Shown here one piece after another: positions 33,785 through 41,361 of a DNA stretch of 43,788 nt (its first letter is position 1; each line of letters begins with the position of its first letter). The translations under genes and the position numbers were made by a program. Origin of the DNA: Arthrobacter sp. ISL-65. GTDB taxonomy: Bacteria > Actinomycetota > Actinomycetes > Actinomycetales > Micrococcaceae. Below the pieces are notes generated by a model that searched no databases, was not told where the DNA came from, and saw only the letters and a list, made by a program, of their open reading frames with translations. Where the stretch lies: the NCBI RefSeq assembly GCF_018613795.1, contig NZ_JAGGPN010000050.1, positions 1-43,788 of the forward strand, read 5' to 3'.

Positions 33785-33826
33785 TGGCTGGGGCGGCCTT
33801 CGGGCATGTGAAGGCCGCCCCAGCCA
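33785..33826 (-). terminator. Perfect 17-bp hairpin between hsp20 and the J-domain gene
   Basis: Arms 33785-33801 (TGGCTGGGGCGGCCTTC) and 33810-33826 pair perfectly around an 8-base loop, 14 bases past the hsp20 stop. It should end or strongly reduce hsp20 read-through, giving the J-domain gene less transcript or making it depend on its own promoter. Confidence 0.75.
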
Positions 33827-33839
33827 GAGCGGCGGCCAA

Positions 33840-34265
33840 CTACGTCCCGATCTGATGCAGTTGGCCCTTGCTTTCGATCTCGATCTTCCGTGGCTTTGCC
33901 TGCTCGGCTACCGGGATCCGGAGTGTCAGCACGCCAACGTCGTAGCTGGCCTTGATGTTGTCCGTGTCCAGCGTGTCACCGAGAATGAGCTGCCGGCTGA
34001 AGACGCCGCGTGGCCGCTCGGAAACCACCAGCTCAACGTTTGGCTGGGTGGCCTCCCGGCGTTCCGCCCGGACAGTGAGGACGTTCCTTTCAACGTTCAG
34101 ATCCACGGCGTCCGGCGAAATCCCGGGCAGGTCAAAGGCCACCACAAACTCCCCGTCTTCCTGCCACGCATCCATCGGCATGGCCGCCGGACGGGCTGCT
34201 GTTCCGAAGACCTGCTGGGTGAGCCGGTCCAGCTCACGGAACGGGTCAGTACGGATTAGCATCAT
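33840..34265 (-). CDS. Small heat-shock protein (Hsp20/alpha-crystallin family)
   Basis: A 141-residue Hsp20. The short N-terminal arm starts MMLIRTDPFRELDRLTQQVF. The alpha-crystallin domain spans residues about 35-130 (GEFVVAFDLPGISPDAVDLN, NVLTVRAERR, RGVFSRQLILGDTLD, ASYDVGVLTLRIPV) and ends in a short charged tail. It holds unfolding proteins in large oligomers without ATP. GGGAGTGGGAA precedes two ATGs. Divergent from a MerR regulator, with an inverted repeat and a T-rich stretch in the 136-base gap. One of two distinct sHSPs in the window. Confidence 0.92.
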   Translation of the reverse strand: MMLIRTDPFRELDRLTQQVFGTAARPAAMPMDAWQEDGEFVVAFDLPGISPDAVDLNVERNVLTVRAERREATQPNVELVVSERPRGVFSRQLILGDTLDTDNIKASYDVGVLTLRIPVAEQAKPRKIEIESKGQLHQIGT

Positions 34266-34313
34266 TTCCCACTCCCTTCAGCATGTAGGTTCTATGGCTA
34301 CCCATCCCCAGTT

Positions 34314-34335
34314 ATCTATGGTGGTGGATATAGAT
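34314..34335. promoter_or_regulatory. Inverted repeat in the hsp20/MerR divergent promoter
   Basis: ATCTAT (34314-34319) and ATAGAT (34330-34335) are separated by GGTGGTGGAT, followed by a T-rich run, in the AT-richest part of the gap. A candidate site for the MerR protein encoded alongside. The known HspR box (CTTGAGT-N7-ACTCAAG) is absent. Confidence 0.45.
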
Positions 34336-34401
34336 TTTTTATAGCACCGGTGACAAACTGGGGCAAGAGGAAAATCAAGAAAAATCTGGACGGGGACTCA
34401 C

Positions 34402-34722
34402 ATGGCCAACCGGAACAGCACCGGGCGCGGGCTATACGCCATTTCGGTGGTGGCGGAGCTCGTGGGAACAGGCCAGCAAAACATCCGGCTGTATGAGCGC
34501 CGAGGCCTGCTGACCCCGGAAAGGACCGACGGCGGCACCCGGCAATACAGCGAATCTGACCTGGCGGTCCTGCGCCGCATCGCTGAACTCCTGGACGAAG
34601 GGCTCAACCTGGCGGGCGTGGCTAAGGTGCTGGAACTGGAACTGGACAACGCCCGTCTCCGACGGCAACTCAAGCTTGCCCGGGCCCGCGCCCGGAGCGC
34701 CCGCCCGGACGACGGCGATTGA
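34402..34722 (+). CDS. MerR-family regulator (HspR-like)
   Basis: A 106-residue regulator. The MerR winged helix occupies residues about 10-80: YAISVVAELVGTGQQNIRLY, ERRGLLTPERTDGGTRQYSE and DLAVLRRIAELLDEGLNLAG. A short C-terminal coiled region is rich in Leu and Arg (LELELDNARLRRQLKLARAR). HspR, the heat-shock repressor of actinobacteria, has this size and layout, and the gene is divergent from hsp20, which fits. However, no HspR-type operator is present and no dnaK operon is near. CGGGGA lies before the ATG. Confidence 0.86.
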   Translation: MANRNSTGRGLYAISVVAELVGTGQQNIRLYERRGLLTPERTDGGTRQYSESDLAVLRRIAELLDEGLNLAGVAKVLELELDNARLRRQLKLARARARSARPDDGD

Positions 34723-34727
34723 TCCCT

Positions 34728-34743
34728 GCCGGCTACAGCCGGC
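34728..34743. terminator. Small convergent hairpin
   Basis: GCCGGC-TACA-GCCGGC, overlapping the stop codon of the MmcQ/YjbR gene just after the MerR stop. A plausible shared terminator without a T-run. Confidence 0.45.
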
Positions 34744-35038
34744 CGCCGGCGAGCAGGAAGGAGTCCTCGAGCAGTTCGGCGAGCTGGCCGCCGTCGACCC
34801 TTGAAAGCCGGACGAGGACCAACTGCGGCGAACGCTCATGATGCGGCGTCCAGAAATACGTCTCCGGATCCGTGCCCGCGAGAGCCTCGCGCTCCCCCGT
34901 CTTGACCGTGAGCACGTCCGTTTCCCAGATGCGGGCCATCAGGGTTTTAGCAAACCAGGCTGGCTGGTTCCAACTGGCGCGTTCGGTCACGCCCGGCAGT
35001 GCAAGGCAGATCCTGCGGACATCGGTTTCGGTGGCCAT
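34733..35038 (-). CDS. MmcQ/YjbR family protein
   Basis: A 101-residue protein: VRRICLALPGVTERASWNQP, WFAKTLMARIWETDVLTVKT, the ETYFWTPHHERSPQLVLVRL stretch, then GGQLAELLEDSFLLAG. This matches the small MmcQ/YjbR fold, often described as DNA-binding by structural similarity, though no role is proven. It starts four bases before the stop of the PAP2 gene lies upstream on the same strand, so the two probably share a transcript. Confidence 0.85.
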   Translation of the reverse strand: MATETDVRRICLALPGVTERASWNQPAWFAKTLMARIWETDVLTVKTGEREALAGTDPETYFWTPHHERSPQLVLVRLSRVDGGQLAELLEDSFLLAGGRL

Positions 35039-35042
35039 GCTT

Positions 35043-35819
35043 TCAGTCCGGGGCGTCGGCTTTGGATAGCTCGCCCGTGACTTCCTCGCCCGGCACCCGG
35101 GCGGTGCGCCAGGTGTCGATGGCTATCACGGCGCCGAGCACCACCAGCGAGAGCGCCACAGAAGCCACGGCGTCGCTCACCCAGTGATAGCCAAGGTACA
35201 GCCGGCTGACGGACGCCAGGATTACTCCGATGATGGCGCAGACGAAACCGACCACCGTCGTCTTTGGTTTCCGGTGGCGGGAAAAGACCAGGAACGCCGT
35301 TATCAGCAGGAAGTCCGAGGCCCCCAGAACGTGGCCCGAGGGAAAAGAAAAGGTGTGGTCTGCGCCGAACAGCATCTGGGCCACGGGAGGGCGGTCCCTG
35401 CCGACCGACCTGCCGATGAGCTGCGCCAGTCCCACGCCGGTGAGCATTGCCGCCGCCAGCAAAATCGGCCGCCACGCATGCTTTGCCAGGATGCCCCATG
35501 CCACTGTGACAACAAGGACGATAATGGGCAGCGCCACGGGCCCGAAGATGACAGCCAGGACAATCATCACCACGGTCAGCACCTGCGAGCGGGTCGTCAG
35601 GAGCCACCTCCATGCCTCGTCATCGGCGCTGGCCAACCCGTCACGATCCAGAACACCTGCGAGCGTTACGAAGAAGACGGCTGCCCCCACAACTGCTAGG
35701 ACGATCGCCGTCACGTAGAGCGCTTTCCGCGCGCTGGGTTCCATGTAGCGTTCTTCGACCACAAACTTGTCGTGGAAGACGCGCCACCAGCCCTGTTTGC
35801 CCGTTGATTCTTCTGCCAC
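35043..35819 (-). CDS. PAP2-family membrane phosphatase
   Basis: A 258-residue membrane protein with about six hydrophobic segments. The lipid phosphatase signature is complete: RSVGRDRPPV (motif 1), FSFPSGHVLG with PSGH (motif 2) and SRLYLGYHWVSDA (motif 3 with His and Asp). These enzymes dephosphorylate lipid pyrophosphates or phosphatidate at the membrane. Both termini are polar and probably cytoplasmic. The start is a GTG with a weak site. Four bases separate it from the MmcQ/YjbR gene downstream. Confidence 0.9.
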   Translation of the reverse strand: MAEESTGKQGWWRVFHDKFVVEERYMEPSARKALYVTAIVLAVVGAAVFFVTLAGVLDRDGLASADDEAWRWLLTTRSQVLTVVMIVLAVIFGPVALPIIVLVVTVAWGILAKHAWRPILLAAAMLTGVGLAQLIGRSVGRDRPPVAQMLFGADHTFSFPSGHVLGASDFLLITAFLVFSRHRKPKTTVVGFVCAIIGVILASVSRLYLGYHWVSDAVASVALSLVVLGAVIAIDTWRTARVPGEEVTGELSKADAPD

Positions 35820-35970
35820 CTGAAAGACCGCCTGTGCGCTCGGGAACGGATCCTGAATTGAAGGTTATCCCTGTTCCGCACCCGCCGGGCAGAAATCCGG
35901 AGCCCCCTTACGGATGTCCTTCGCCGCTGTTACGGTAAAACTTCCAGCCCACGAGGTCTCAGGAGACGAC

Positions 35971-36213
35971 ATGAGCACTGAAGGAACCGGCCAGGACGAC
36001 CAGAACCGTGCAGCATCACAGAAGACCACAGGAGATGGCGTTCCGGACTCCGGCGACGGCGTCGCGGTGGGAGCAGGCGAGCCGAACACCTTCGAACCGG
36101 AGGAAGGTACGGACAGCACTCGGACCGGAACGCCAGGCAGCGACCAGATTGCCACGGCGGAGGACACCCCGGACGTCGAGGAGACACCGGTGGACACCAC
36201 CGAACCCAGCTGA
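35971..36213 (+). CDS. Small acidic disordered protein (80 aa)
   Basis: An 80-residue protein, MSTEGTGQDDQNRAASQKTT onwards, made almost wholly of Gly, Glu, Asp, Thr, Pro and Ser, ending VEETPVDTTEPS. No hydrophobic core or domain. The start is fixed by AGGAG eight bases before the ATG, although the frame opens at 35914. It resembles in style the acidic protein at 42556-42801. Such hydrophilic proteins may be desiccation- or stress-related; that is a guess. Confidence 0.65.
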   Translation: MSTEGTGQDDQNRAASQKTTGDGVPDSGDGVAVGAGEPNTFEPEEGTDSTRTGTPGSDQIATAEDTPDVEETPVDTTEPS

Positions 36214-36222
36214 CCTGGCTGC

Positions 36223-36248
36223 GGGCCGGCTTGCGCTGGTGCCGGCCC
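36223..36248 (+). terminator. Hairpin after the acidic protein gene
   Basis: GGGCCGGC (36223-36230) and GCCGGCCC (36241-36248) form an 8-bp stem with a 10-base loop, ten bases after the stop. Confidence 0.55.
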
Positions 36249-36375
36249 GGCTGAAGCCCGGACACGCTGCCCGGCAAAACCGATCGACCCCCGTTCCGGT
36301 AGCCCTGTCCTGAATGACAGGCGCGGTGGATAATTAGTCACACATTGAAGTGGCAACGGGGCTACGGAGGCTGCC

Positions 36376-36573
36376 GTGAGGATCATCGGATTGCTTGTGG
36401 TCATCTGGCTCATCATCGGCGTATTCGCTGCGTTTCAGCGGGGCTACTTCGGCGGCTCCCCGGACTCGTGCACGGAGGCCGGAACCGTGGCGATCACCAT
36501 CGCCGCCGGACCGCTGAACTACATGGGCGCCAACCCCAAGCTGACCTGCGAAGTGCCCCAGCCTTCCAAGTAG
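36376..36573 (+). CDS. Small membrane or exported protein (65 aa)
   Basis: A 65-residue protein with an N-terminal hydrophobic helix (MRIIGLLVVIWLIIGVFAAF) and a polar C-terminal part with two cysteines (SPDSCTEAG and LTCEVPQP) that could form a disulphide outside the membrane. The start is a GTG with GGAGG five bases before it. No family named, though small proteins of this shape are common in relatives. Followed by the long repeat hairpin at 36639. Confidence 0.75.
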   Translation: MRIIGLLVVIWLIIGVFAAFQRGYFGGSPDSCTEAGTVAITIAAGPLNYMGANPKLTCEVPQPSK

Positions 36574-36638
36574 CAACAGCCTTCCAGGGCGCGGTCCGCC
36601 GCTTGCCCGAAGGACGTGCCGGACCGCACCCCAAGAAA

Positions 36639-36705
36639 AGCGCGAACGGACAATTAAGCCCCCCGGCCACCCATGCTGCAGGGGCCGCAAGTGTCCGTTC
36701 GCGCT
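36639..36705. terminator. Long hairpin repeat (family copy 2)
   Basis: Left arm 36639-36662 starts AGCGCGAACGGACA and pairs with 36681-36705, which ends GTCCGTTCGCGCT, with a few mismatches near the loop. The outer 14 bases equal those of the hairpin at 14165-14223; the loops differ. As there, it lies between convergent genes. A fragment CGTTCGCGCT recurs just after it at about 36715. Confidence 0.72.
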
Positions 36706-36707
36706 CA

Positions 36708-36757
36708 GTCCTCCCGTTCGCGCTAGTCCTCGGTGGGCGCTCAGTCCTCGGTGGGCG
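36708..36757. repeat. Short direct repeats around the epimerase stop codon
   Basis: AGTCCTCGGTGGGCG occurs at about 36724-36738 and again at about 36743-36757. The second copy contains the last codons of the epimerase gene next to its stop (36741). A partial AGTCCTC lies at about 36707. The gene end appears duplicated just beyond its stop codon. Confidence 0.6.
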
Positions 36758-37613
36758 TCGTGCGGGTCGAGTGGTAGTTCCGCCAGCTGTGCTCGGGCGC
36801 GTAGCCGAGGAGCCTTGCGGCCTTGTCGATGGACAGCAGGGTCTCGTGCTCGCCCAGCTCCTTTGTCACCTGCACCCGCGGGAACACCTCCGCCGCCAGG
36901 CTGGCACTGGAGCGGTTCATGACGGTGTCCTCGTTGGCGATGATGAAGGCCTCGAACCCCGGTGTACGGTATTCCAGCGCGCGCGCCACCGCCTGCGCAC
37001 CGTCGCGCGCGTCGATGTAACCCCAGAGGTTCCACTTGCGCAGGGCGGCGTCCGAGTCAAAGGACGGAAACTCCTCATAGTCCTCAGGATCCATGACGTT
37101 GGAGAACCGGAGGCCGACGATGCTCAGCTCCGGATCCCAGCGCGTCATCTGGATGGCCATCTGCTCCTCGAGGTGCTTCACCAGCGAGTAGGTGCTCTCC
37201 GGCCGGGCCGGATACTCCTCGTCCACCGGGATGTACGGAGGCTCGACGTCGAACGGCAGTCCCAGCACTGTCTCACTGGAGGCGTACACGATTTTCTTGA
37301 TGCCGGCCCTGCGCGCCGCCTGGAACACGTTGTAGGTGGACAGCATGTTGTTTTCGAACGTGGCGGCGTCGGGCACCAGGCCCGGAGCCGGGATGGCACC
37401 CAGATGGACTATTGCGTCGAAGCCCTGGTGCCGGTCATCCAGGCCCATGATGACGTCAACAACCTGCCCGTAATTACGCAGGTCCACGGCGGCGAACTGT
37501 GGACTTCGGCTGCCCGTCCGGTCCAGGTTGAGGACCGAATGCCCGTCCGCCACAAGCCTGCGGACCACATTCTGTCCGAGCTTTCCGCTGCCTCCCGTTA
37601 CGGCTATTCTCAC
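36741..37613 (-). CDS. NAD-dependent epimerase/dehydratase family protein
   Basis: A 290-residue extended SDR. The N-terminal nucleotide-binding motif is IAVTGGSGKLGQNVVRRL, followed by AIVHLGAIPAPG, the catalytic-type VYASSETVLG and STYSLVKHLEEQMA (Tyr-x3-Lys). It may act on a sugar nucleotide or be an NAD-dependent dehydrogenase of the uronate type; substrate unknown. The start is the GTG at 37613, preceded by GGAGGAGG, which matches the usual beginning of the Rossmann strand; a longer frame to 37658 lacks support. The 286 bases upstream, shared with the divergent ANTAR gene, contain a TATATT box near 37755 and nothing else clear. Confidence 0.87.
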   Translation of the reverse strand: MRIAVTGGSGKLGQNVVRRLVADGHSVLNLDRTGSRSPQFAAVDLRNYGQVVDVIMGLDDRHQGFDAIVHLGAIPAPGLVPDAATFENNMLSTYNVFQAARRAGIKKIVYASSETVLGLPFDVEPPYIPVDEEYPARPESTYSLVKHLEEQMAIQMTRWDPELSIVGLRFSNVMDPEDYEEFPSFDSDAALRKWNLWGYIDARDGAQAVARALEYRTPGFEAFIIANEDTVMNRSSASLAAEVFPRVQVTKELGEHETLLSIDKAARLLGYAPEHSWRNYHSTRTTPTED

Positions 37614-37899
37614 TGCGGCCTCCTCCTGTTTGTTGCTGGCTCTGCCCTGGCCAGCCATGCTGCGTTAGCCGCAGCGGCTCCGCCGCCCGGCACCTTTCCC
37701 CCAGCCTAGGGCCCGCGGCTGTAACCGCTGTCATGGCTCGTGAAGAACTGGTGTATATTTTCTCGGTACGGTTTAGCAGAAGGCCGTTGGATTGTTGTTC
37801 GATCCGGCACCTTGCTCGCTGTTGTCCGCCCCGGCCATGGGGCTCCTGCGGTGCGCCCGCTGGTTCGTCATGACCCGAGCGAAACGGTACTGAAAGATC

Positions 37900-38643
37900 G
37901 TGGCCAGCGAGTCGACCGCAAAACCTGAAACCTCAATCACGGAGCATCTGAACGAGCTTGTGCTCACCAGCTCCGACGTGGGCGAATTCCTCCACGAGCT
38001 TGCCCGGGTCTCTGCCCGCAGCCTTTCCGAACCCGGCGACGAGGTCCTCTGCGGCGTGACCCTGCTGCGGCACCGCAAGGCGGCCACCGTGGCGAGCAGC
38101 AGCCCTGAGGCTCAGGCAATGGACGAGATCCAGTACGATTTCGGCGACGGTCCCTGCATGACGGCCTCGCGCGAACAGGTCACCATCCACATCACGGACC
38201 TCAAAGACCACGACCGCTGGAAAAGCTATGCAGAGACGGTGCTGGGGCAGGGCGTACGCTCCATCCTCGCCGTTCCGTTCGTGCTCGAGGGCGAGACCCG
38301 GGCCGCCCTGAACCTGTATTCACACCGGCCGGGCCGTTTCGAGGGGCGGGTCCTGGAACTGGCGCAGGACTTCGTCAGCCAGACCTCAATGGCCCTGCGG
38401 CTGGCCGTGCGCTTCGCCCACGTCAGCGACGCTGCGGCCAACCTCAAGGCCACGCTGGAAACCCGGACCGTCATTGACGTCGCCGTCGGCGTGATCATGG
38501 CGCAGAACCGGTGCAGCCAGGAGGAAGCCTTCGAACTGCTTAAGGCAGCGTCGAGTACCCGCAACATTAAGCTGCACAGCGTTGCGACATCGATCGTTGA
38601 CTCGCTCGGCCAGGGCCCGGCGAAGACCCACTACGAGGGCTGA
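37900..38643 (+). CDS. GAF-ANTAR regulatory protein (second paralogue)
   Basis: A 247-residue GAF plus ANTAR protein, collinear with the one at 26598-27344. It shares stretches such as CGVTLLRHRKAATVASSSPE, DEIQYDFGDGPC and VDVAVGVIMAQNRCSQEEAF-type ANTAR helices, ending LLKAASSTRNIKLHSVATSI. It should act on RNA as an antiterminator when its GAF domain senses a ligand or state. Starts at a GTG with a weak GAAAG. A TATATT box upstream near 37755 would leave a long leader of over 130 bases. Convergent with a small heat-shock gene, nine bases between stops. Confidence 0.9.
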   Translation: MASESTAKPETSITEHLNELVLTSSDVGEFLHELARVSARSLSEPGDEVLCGVTLLRHRKAATVASSSPEAQAMDEIQYDFGDGPCMTASREQVTIHITDLKDHDRWKSYAETVLGQGVRSILAVPFVLEGETRAALNLYSHRPGRFEGRVLELAQDFVSQTSMALRLAVRFAHVSDAAANLKATLETRTVIDVAVGVIMAQNRCSQEEAFELLKAASSTRNIKLHSVATSIVDSLGQGPAKTHYEG

Positions 38644-38652
38644 GCTGCCGGC

Positions 38653-39144
38653 CTAGGGGCCACCGAAACTCTGGCCCTCGGGCTCCTGCCCCATGTCCCG
38701 TGAAGAGCCGCCAGTTCCGGCGCCACCAGTTCCGGCACCGCGGGAGACGCGGACCTTCCGGCCTCCGGCAGCGGGCTCCTCGGGCAGCGGGACGCGCACT
38801 TCCAGAACGCCGTCGGTGTACGAGGCGCGGATGTCCTCCTGGTTCACCGGGGCGGGAAGGCTAACCGTTCGCGAAAACGTGCCGAAGCGGAATTCCGAGC
38901 GGTACCCTTCCTTGTCCTTGTGCTCCGATTTTTCTTCACGGCGGACTGTGATCTGCAGCTGGCTGCCGGCGAGGGTGATGTCGACATCATTGTCCGGATC
39001 GATGCCCGGCGCTTCGGCCTTCACCACCAGGGAGCCGGCCTCCCGGTATTCCTCCACCCGGAGCCACGCCTCCAGATCCCCCTCCAGGAGACGGCGGAAG
39101 GGTTCCGGGAAATCCACGCCAGCCCGCCTGAATATGTTGGTCAT
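38653..39144 (-). CDS. Small heat-shock protein (Hsp20 family), second copy
   Basis: A 163-residue Hsp20, MTNIFRRAGVDFPEPFRRLL onwards. The alpha-crystallin domain runs from YREAGSLVVKAEAPGIDPDN through LQITVRREEKSEHKD, FRFGTFSRTVSLPAPVNQED and ASYTDGVLEVRVPLPEEPA. The last 30 residues are a Gly/Thr repeat tail (GAGTGGAGTGGSSRDMG). It differs clearly from the sHSP at 33840, so it is not a recent duplicate. An AGGAGG lies before the ATG. It holds unfolded proteins under stress. Confidence 0.92.
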   Translation of the reverse strand: MTNIFRRAGVDFPEPFRRLLEGDLEAWLRVEEYREAGSLVVKAEAPGIDPDNDVDITLAGSQLQITVRREEKSEHKDKEGYRSEFRFGTFSRTVSLPAPVNQEDIRASYTDGVLEVRVPLPEEPAAGGRKVRVSRGAGTGGAGTGGSSRDMGQEPEGQSFGGP

Positions 39145-39506
39145 CGCTGCTACCTCCTGTCAGCTTCCGGCCCCACTGCAGGATGCGGAAGCGGGAACGG
39201 GTCCCAACACCACAAAACTACGCCCTTGCGGAGCGCTTGTTAAGGCGCCCGCCGGGGCGCTTGCCAAGGGCTGCCCATGCAGCCTCCGGCCCCGCCAGCA
39301 GGATCCTGAGAGTTTCCTTGTGAAAATCCGGGAAGTTTCCGGCGCAACCGCCGGCCCCCGCGCCAAAGCGGGCGTTTTCGCCACCCTTGCCCCCCAAATT
39401 CCGCGCGGAACCTTCTATCGAGGGGTGCGGGCACCGAGCTTTTCACAGGAGGCATGCTGCACATTGGCCTCATGCAAGGGATCAGGCAGCCAAGGGAGGA
39501 GCCCCA
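39145..39506. promoter_or_regulatory. Intergenic region, hsp20 / small exported protein
   Basis: A 362-base gap with no convincing gene. It contains the hairpin GGCTGC-CCAT-GCAGCC (39269-39284), CCCGC-N6-GCGGG followed by CGTTTT (39357-39376, terminator-like on the + strand), two GCGCTTG words around 39233-39263, and GGGAGGA before the GTG at 39507. Promoters for both flanking genes should lie here; no HspR box was found. Confidence 0.45.
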
Positions 39507-39695
39507 GTGAAGACGCTGTTACTGCTGTGTATTCCGGTGGTTACTTTCGCAGCACTCAACGTCTGGAACCAGGCGGTTGCGGAGCCCGCGCCTCTTCAGG
39601 GGCCCGGCATAGTGGTGGCGGAGTTCTCCCCATCAGCCAAAGCCGAATTCCTGGAGGGAAACGCGATCATTCACGGAGGTCCTGATGGACGGTAG
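39507..39695 (+). CDS. Small exported or membrane-anchored protein (62 aa)
   Basis: A 62-residue protein beginning with a signal-like hydrophobic helix (MKTLLLLCIPVVTFAALNVW) and then AVAEPAPLQG, where a signal peptidase cut after AVA is plausible. The mature part would be only about 35 residues. GTG start with GGGAGGA at good spacing. Its end overlaps the next gene by 11 bases (ATG at 39685), so the two are translationally coupled. Confidence 0.68.
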   Translation: MKTLLLLCIPVVTFAALNVWNQAVAEPAPLQGPGIVVAEFSPSAKAEFLEGNAIIHGGPDGR

Positions 39696-40149
39696 CATTA
39701 CCACCCCTGGTGAGCCCGGTCCGCTAAACGTCCCCTCTGAAGGTGGGAGATGCCCCGCGGATGCAGCGGACGAGCTGGATGACTTCTGCAGCGAATCGCT
39801 GAGGTCGATCGACAGGACGGTGATGCGCGCCCAGGTCATCGAACTCATCCTGGACATCCTCGCCACCACGGATGTGCAATCGGAAGCCAGGCACCGGCTG
39901 CTGCAGCACCTGGCCTCGCATCCGGGGGCCCCCGAGCAGGCGCTGCTCTGCCACCTGAGCGAGAACGCCTGCCTGCCGCCGGCTACGGGCGCCGACTCCC
40001 TGCCGGCGGGCGGCTTCCTCCCGGCGGGCGGAGACTACTTCGCAGCTGGGGCGGCGGACCGGCCGGCGCAAGGCAGCGGCGACTCGGGTGAAGGATCGAA
40101 GTCGAGGTGGCTCCCGGCCCCGCTGCGGAACCTGTTGCGGCGCGACTGA
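39685..40149 (+). CDS. Hypothetical protein (154 aa)
   Basis: A 154-residue soluble protein. Residues about 25-90 look helical (DELDDFCSESLRSIDRTVMR, QVIELILDILATTD, EARHRLLQHLASH). The C-terminal third is a Gly/Ala/Pro-rich linker (GGFLPAGGDYFAAGAAD) ending in a basic amphipathic piece (SRWLPAPLRNLLRRD). No family recognised. Overlaps the small exported-protein gene, so the pair may work together. Followed by a GGCCGCCGGCGGCC palindrome at 40171-40184 and a convergent TetR gene. Confidence 0.7.
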   Translation: MDGSITTPGEPGPLNVPSEGGRCPADAADELDDFCSESLRSIDRTVMRAQVIELILDILATTDVQSEARHRLLQHLASHPGAPEQALLCHLSENACLPPATGADSLPAGGFLPAGGDYFAAGAADRPAQGSGDSGEGSKSRWLPAPLRNLLRRD

Positions 40150-40198
40150 TTTGGACCGGCAGCTGAAGAGGGCCGCCGGCGGCCGGCCGTCGGAAGTG

Positions 40199-40813
40199 TC
40201 AGCTCCGGTGGTGCTCGATCAGCCAGCCGGCCATCTGCTGCGCCCGCTTGGAAGCGAGGAAGTCGCCTTCAGTAGCAGAAATGATGGAGCCCTTCATCAG
40301 GATGTGCCAGGAGCGGGCGAATTCGTCAGGGCGTTCGAGTCCCGCCTCGTCGGCGAGCGCCTGGATGTGGCCGCGGATTCTGGCGAGGTAGCCGATGCTG
40401 GCCTCGCCAAGCGGATGCTCCGGGCCCATCTCCAGAAGGACGTTGATGAAGGTGCACGCCTCGAAATCGTCGCGCTGGAACCAGTCACCGAAGACGTCAA
40501 AGATGGCCAGCAGGCGCCCTTCGGGCGTGGTGCCCCGGCGCCTCGCCTCGGAGACAATCAGGTCCACGGTCCACACCTGGTCGCGGAGTGCCAGGAATGC
40601 CAGAACCAGCGCATCCTTGGAGGGGAAGTGGCGGTAGAACGTGGACTTGGCCACGCCGGAACGTTCGATCAGCTCATTGATTCCGACGTCGCGGACACCG
40701 CGGTGGGAGAAAAGCTCGTAGGCAGTGGCGAGGATCCGGTCCACTGGTTCACTATGGCCGGTACGCACCCCTGGAGGAAGCAAGGCATCCCCGGTTGCAT
40801 CAGGAGCACTCAT
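40199..40813 (-). CDS. TetR-family transcriptional regulator
   Basis: A 204-residue TetR regulator. The DNA-binding domain is at residues about 22-70: DRILATAYELFSHRGVRDVG, INELIERSGVAKSTFYRHFP and SKDALVLAFLAL. The ligand-binding half includes FGDWFQRDDFEACTFINVLL. Similar proteins repress efflux or oxidoreductase genes, but no such partner is adjacent. Two palindromes upstream of its start suggest autoregulation. The ATG at 40813 gives the normal length; the frame runs on far upstream as noise. Confidence 0.9.
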   Translation of the reverse strand: MSAPDATGDALLPPGVRTGHSEPVDRILATAYELFSHRGVRDVGINELIERSGVAKSTFYRHFPSKDALVLAFLALRDQVWTVDLIVSEARRRGTTPEGRLLAIFDVFGDWFQRDDFEACTFINVLLEMGPEHPLGEASIGYLARIRGHIQALADEAGLERPDEFARSWHILMKGSIISATEGDFLASKRAQQMAGWLIEHHRS

Positions 40814-40825
40814 TAGAGAATCAGT

Positions 40826-40861
40826 GTACCTTGGTACTGGTAGAGACAGACCTGTCTGTCT
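40826..40861. promoter_or_regulatory. TetR-type operator palindromes
   Basis: AGACAGAC-CT-GTCTGTCT (40844-40861) is an 18-bp palindrome, and GTACC-TT-GGTAC (40826-40837) lies next to it, 13-48 bases upstream of the TetR start. On the minus strand TACACT is a likely -10 box within the second. The first is the expected form of a TetR operator. Confidence 0.65.
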
Positions 40862-40970
40862 TATTGTTTTAGGAACACGACACTTCGTCTTGGGAACGGC
40901 GTCCTGGCAACAGCGCCGGATCACGGGCCGTTTGGCGTCACTGCAATGGGGCAGAAACAGGAGGGTACCG

Positions 40971-41207
40971 ATGGACGAAGATATCCGCGCGGTGGAAGAG
41001 GCCGCGGCTACGCTGGAATCCGCAATAGTGGAGCACGACCCTGCAGCTGCAACCCTGCAATATGCAGTCGCGGCGGCCGTAACCCACGGCAAGCCGATCC
41101 GCGAAGTAGCGGCGGCCGCGCACATGACAGCGCTGGAGGTCCTGGATGCAGCCGATGCCGTGACATACCCACGGCAACCTTTGCAGCCCTGGATGCTCAC
41201 CCCGTAG
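40971..41207 (+). CDS. Small hypothetical protein with helix-turn-helix-like segment (78 aa)
   Basis: A 78-residue acidic, Ala-rich protein, MDEDIRAVEEAAATLESAIV onwards. The segment KPIREVAAAAHMTALEVLDA could form a helix-turn-helix of the sigma-region or XRE type, but this is weak. The start is fixed by AGGAGGG eight bases before the ATG. Divergent from the TetR gene and possibly controlled from the same operator region. Confidence 0.65.
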   Translation: MDEDIRAVEEAAATLESAIVEHDPAAATLQYAVAAAVTHGKPIREVAAAAHMTALEVLDAADAVTYPRQPLQPWMLTP

Positions 41208-41361
41208 GTGCGTGCAAAGACCTCGCGGAAACTTGATTGGATCCCGAGGTAAACCTGCGGCAAGCCTGATCGGCCCGCGCCACCCTTAAGCATCAGCCCC
41301 TGGAGGAGCGATCTTTCCGGGGAAAGCATGCAACTAGGACCGCTAGGAAGCGGAGGGCGCC

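Noticed and set aside
34266..34401. HspR operator (CTTGAGT-N7-ACTCAAG) upstream of hsp20
   Set aside because: I looked for it in both sHSP upstream regions and did not find even a good half-site.
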